From contig JAHQIY010000017.1 of the NCBI GenBank assembly GCA_019054805.1, positions 1,922,001 through 1,986,000 of the forward strand: 64,000 nucleotides of DNA, written 5' to 3'. Below, piece by piece: positions 62,003 through 64,000 of this stretch. Origin of the DNA: Brachionus manjavacas (taxonomy: Eukaryota > Rotifera > Eurotatoria > Ploima > Brachionidae). Within the stretch, counting starts at the first letter, position 1, and each line of letters opens with the position of its first letter. The notes beneath the pieces were generated by a model. That model did no database searches. It was given only the letters and a program-made list of their open reading frames with translations, and was not told the DNA's origin. The translations under genes and the position numbers were made by a program.

Positions 62003-64000
62003 TTATTCATTCATCGATTCATCAAGTTTTTCTTCTTGTTGATCACTGATGACGATTTCTTCGCTTTGTGATTTTTTTTCTTCCAATTCCTTGAGCTTCG
62101 CCTGATATTGAGCGTTGGTTTTGAGACTTTTTTCCGAATTCAATCGATCCTCTTCTTTGATTTTTCTTGTCATTTCATCAATGACTGCTTTATCAACACT
62201 TAGAATGCTCAAAAAAAAGCTTCTTGTTGGCACATTGATAAGAGGACGAATAGTCGCTTTGCCCAGCCAAGCAATAAATGAAATATTCAGCTCATCAGCT
62301 AAACCAGCGCTTGGTGTTTCTGGTTTTGTAGTCAATACAAAACTTCCATACAATCCATTACACTGGTCTTTAATTTGCTGTTGTACATCATCAGACAATT
62401 CGCTTATCGCTGGCATCGACTCGCTGAGTATTTTAACCAAATCAGATCTTTGTTTAAGTCGAACCAGCCGTTTTGTGAAATAATTTATCACTATATCGAT
62501 GCCCTCTTGAAGTACCCTTAGCTCACAAGCGTCCTGACCTTTTATTTCAGCTCGAGAAAAGATCGGTACACCCATATTAATGAACTTTATTCGATCACCA
62601 TTACTCTCTGTCATTTGACGTATTTCTTTGGACACAAAATAAATATTTTTTATATTTTCATTCTTTTTGTTTCGAGTGAGCAGCTGACCAAGAGGAAAAT
62701 CGTCCCGAATTCCGAAAAAATTCCTTTTTAAAAAAAAAAATTCAAGAAGTTTTATTTATTTTTAAATTTTAATTTTCTAAATTAAACAAAAAAAATTACT
62801 TGACTTTAGGCCAGTCTTGTTGTAAAAATTCACTTGATAAGTCCATAAATTGAAAAGGATTTTCTTCATATACATGCTTTAATCTTTTTGCCGGCGGAGC
62901 TTTCATGGTTCGAGAGGCATCAGCGTCTGGCGGGTTCATTTCCGTAGTGACTTTGGCATCTGACAAATACTCCTTGTCCAAGTCGATGTGATTTACAATT
63001 GGTAATTTTCTAATCAAAGTAATGAAAAAGCCTCCAGTGTCTTGGTGATGCGGCAAAACTCGGATGCATCTATCCAAGTGTAATCTTTTGGCCACAGATT
63101 CCTCAGGCGGAAACATGTGCGGTCTCAACAAATTCGAATATTGTTTATGTTGTTCAATATCTTGAAAATTTTCAAAAATTTCACCTTTTTTTCCCATAAT
63201 ATTCCACTTTAAAAGCCCATTAACTGTTTTTAGACCTGGCAGTTTATCTCTGGCATCCACTATTTCAATCTGGTCTTTGAAACTTTCCAGCAAATTATGC
63301 ACCACAGATTCATTCTCTACAGGGTTTAGCGAGCATGTGCTGTAAACCATTAGACCACCAGGCTTCAATAGCTCAACGGCTCGTTTAGCTATTCGGAATT
63401 GTATTCCGTGCAAATTGCATGCATGGGAAAAATTCCACTTTGTCCAAATGTCCACATTTTTGCGGAACGTTCCATCACCGGAACAAGGCACATCGGCCAG
63501 GATTCTGTCATACATAACACTTTTATTGGCACTTTCTTCCAGATCGACTCTAAAATTTGGCAAAGAACTAGAGTCATGATTGATAATCATAAAGTTGGGG
63601 CTCTCAAGTCTTTTGAGCTGATGCATGAGTAAATAGCATCGCTTATTTTCCAAATCATTGGCAACTACGAGCCCACTGGGCACATAATTAGTCTTGTCTT
63701 GATGCAAGAACTCGATCAATTGGGCTGTTTTGGAGCCTGGCGCGGCACACATATCCAATACTTTGTGATCAGGATTGACATCTAATAGCAAAGGAGGAAT
63801 CATACTGACTGCTTCTTGGCGACTCAGGTTGCCATTTTCGGTCTGATTAATCAGAAATTTTTTAAATTCATCAAAATGTTTGTTCTTGCGTACATCTTGA
63901 CGAGATAAATTAACTTGCCAAGCTAACTCGTTGGGGTACCAAGATAGGCATTTGTAAATTTTAGAGTCATTTGAGTCATTTGAGAGGTTTATGACCAGAG
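62003..64000 (-). CDS. NSUN2: NSUN2 RNA (cytosine-5) methyltransferase, 3' part (5' end beyond right edge)
   Basis: Methylates cytosine C5 in tRNAs and other RNAs using S-adenosylmethionine. Two exons are in the window: 64000-62800 (open to the edge) and 62723-62003, joined in phase (WPKVK|NFFGIRDDF). Visible blocks are LSWYPNELAWQVNLSR, LSRQEAVSMIPPLLLDV, the SAM-binding DMCAAPGSKT, NDLENKRCYLLMHQ, motif IV DVPCSGDG with its cysteine, and motif VI TCSLNP with the catalytic cysteine. RVLPHHQDTGGFF follows. The second exon gives the NSUN2-specific C-terminal region (QLLTR, YFVSKEIR, IKFINMGVPIFSR, LRVLQEGIDIV) and ends in an acidic/Lys-rich tail. These C-terminal blocks separate it from other NSUN members. 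The N-terminus is not in the window. Confidence 0.95.

Overview
The window is strongly AT-rich eukaryotic (animal) DNA. Genes are split by short AT-rich GT-AG introns with weak polypyrimidine tracts, and long non-coding tracts are full of transposon debris. The host genes (a MAP3K20/ZAK-type kinase, TDRD9, PDCD5, Pelota, NSUN2, a SLIMP-like seryl-tRNA synthetase paralogue, two UPF0598/C8orf82 genes and a rhodopsin-class GPCR) are metazoan. Base composition, intron style and retroelement load would fit a monogonont rotifer such as Brachionus, but that placement is inference.

Layout. 0.1-4.4 kb: 3' part of a ZAK-like kinase gene (+). 6.0-10.2 kb: two minus-strand genes of a decayed DNA transposon, one for a Tnp2-type transposase and one for a BEN-like coiled-coil protein. 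11.4-15 kb: LINE debris, AT-rich repeats and two adjoining perfect palindromes. 15.5-25.5 kb: a seven-exon TDRD9/Spindle-E gene (+) whose largest introns hold LINE and MITE insertions. 25.5-41 kb: a gene-poor desert with a tRNA-derived SINE, two LINE fragments, a GIY-YIG fragment and a 516-bp hAT-like MITE with a perfect 8-bp target duplication. 41.0-42.5 kb: intronless GPCR (+). 42.8-46.7 kb: PDCD5 (-), four exons with one 3.45-kb intron. 46.9-48.2 kb: intronless, unusually GC-rich Pelota (-). 50.4-55.8 kb: SLIMP-like gene followed closely by two tandem UPF0598 genes, all on +. 57-61.7 kb: OTU-like and LINE fragments, a Ty3/gypsy fossil and a CGGTC-rich inverted-repeat element. 62.0-64.0 kb: 3' part of NSUN2 (-), running off the right edge.

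How genes may work together. TDRD9 is a piRNA-pathway helicase, sitting in a neighbourhood dense in the transposons that pathway restrains. Pelota (ribosome rescue) and PDCD5 are co-oriented 186 bp apart. SLIMP and the two UPF0598 genes are co-oriented with gaps of 81 and 260 bp, and both UPF0598 starts follow splice-acceptor-like sequence, so polycistronic transcription with spliced-leader trans-splicing is possible but unproven.

Exon boundaries were placed by eye from reading frame, GT/GC-AG sites and recalled family sequences. No alignment or search was run.
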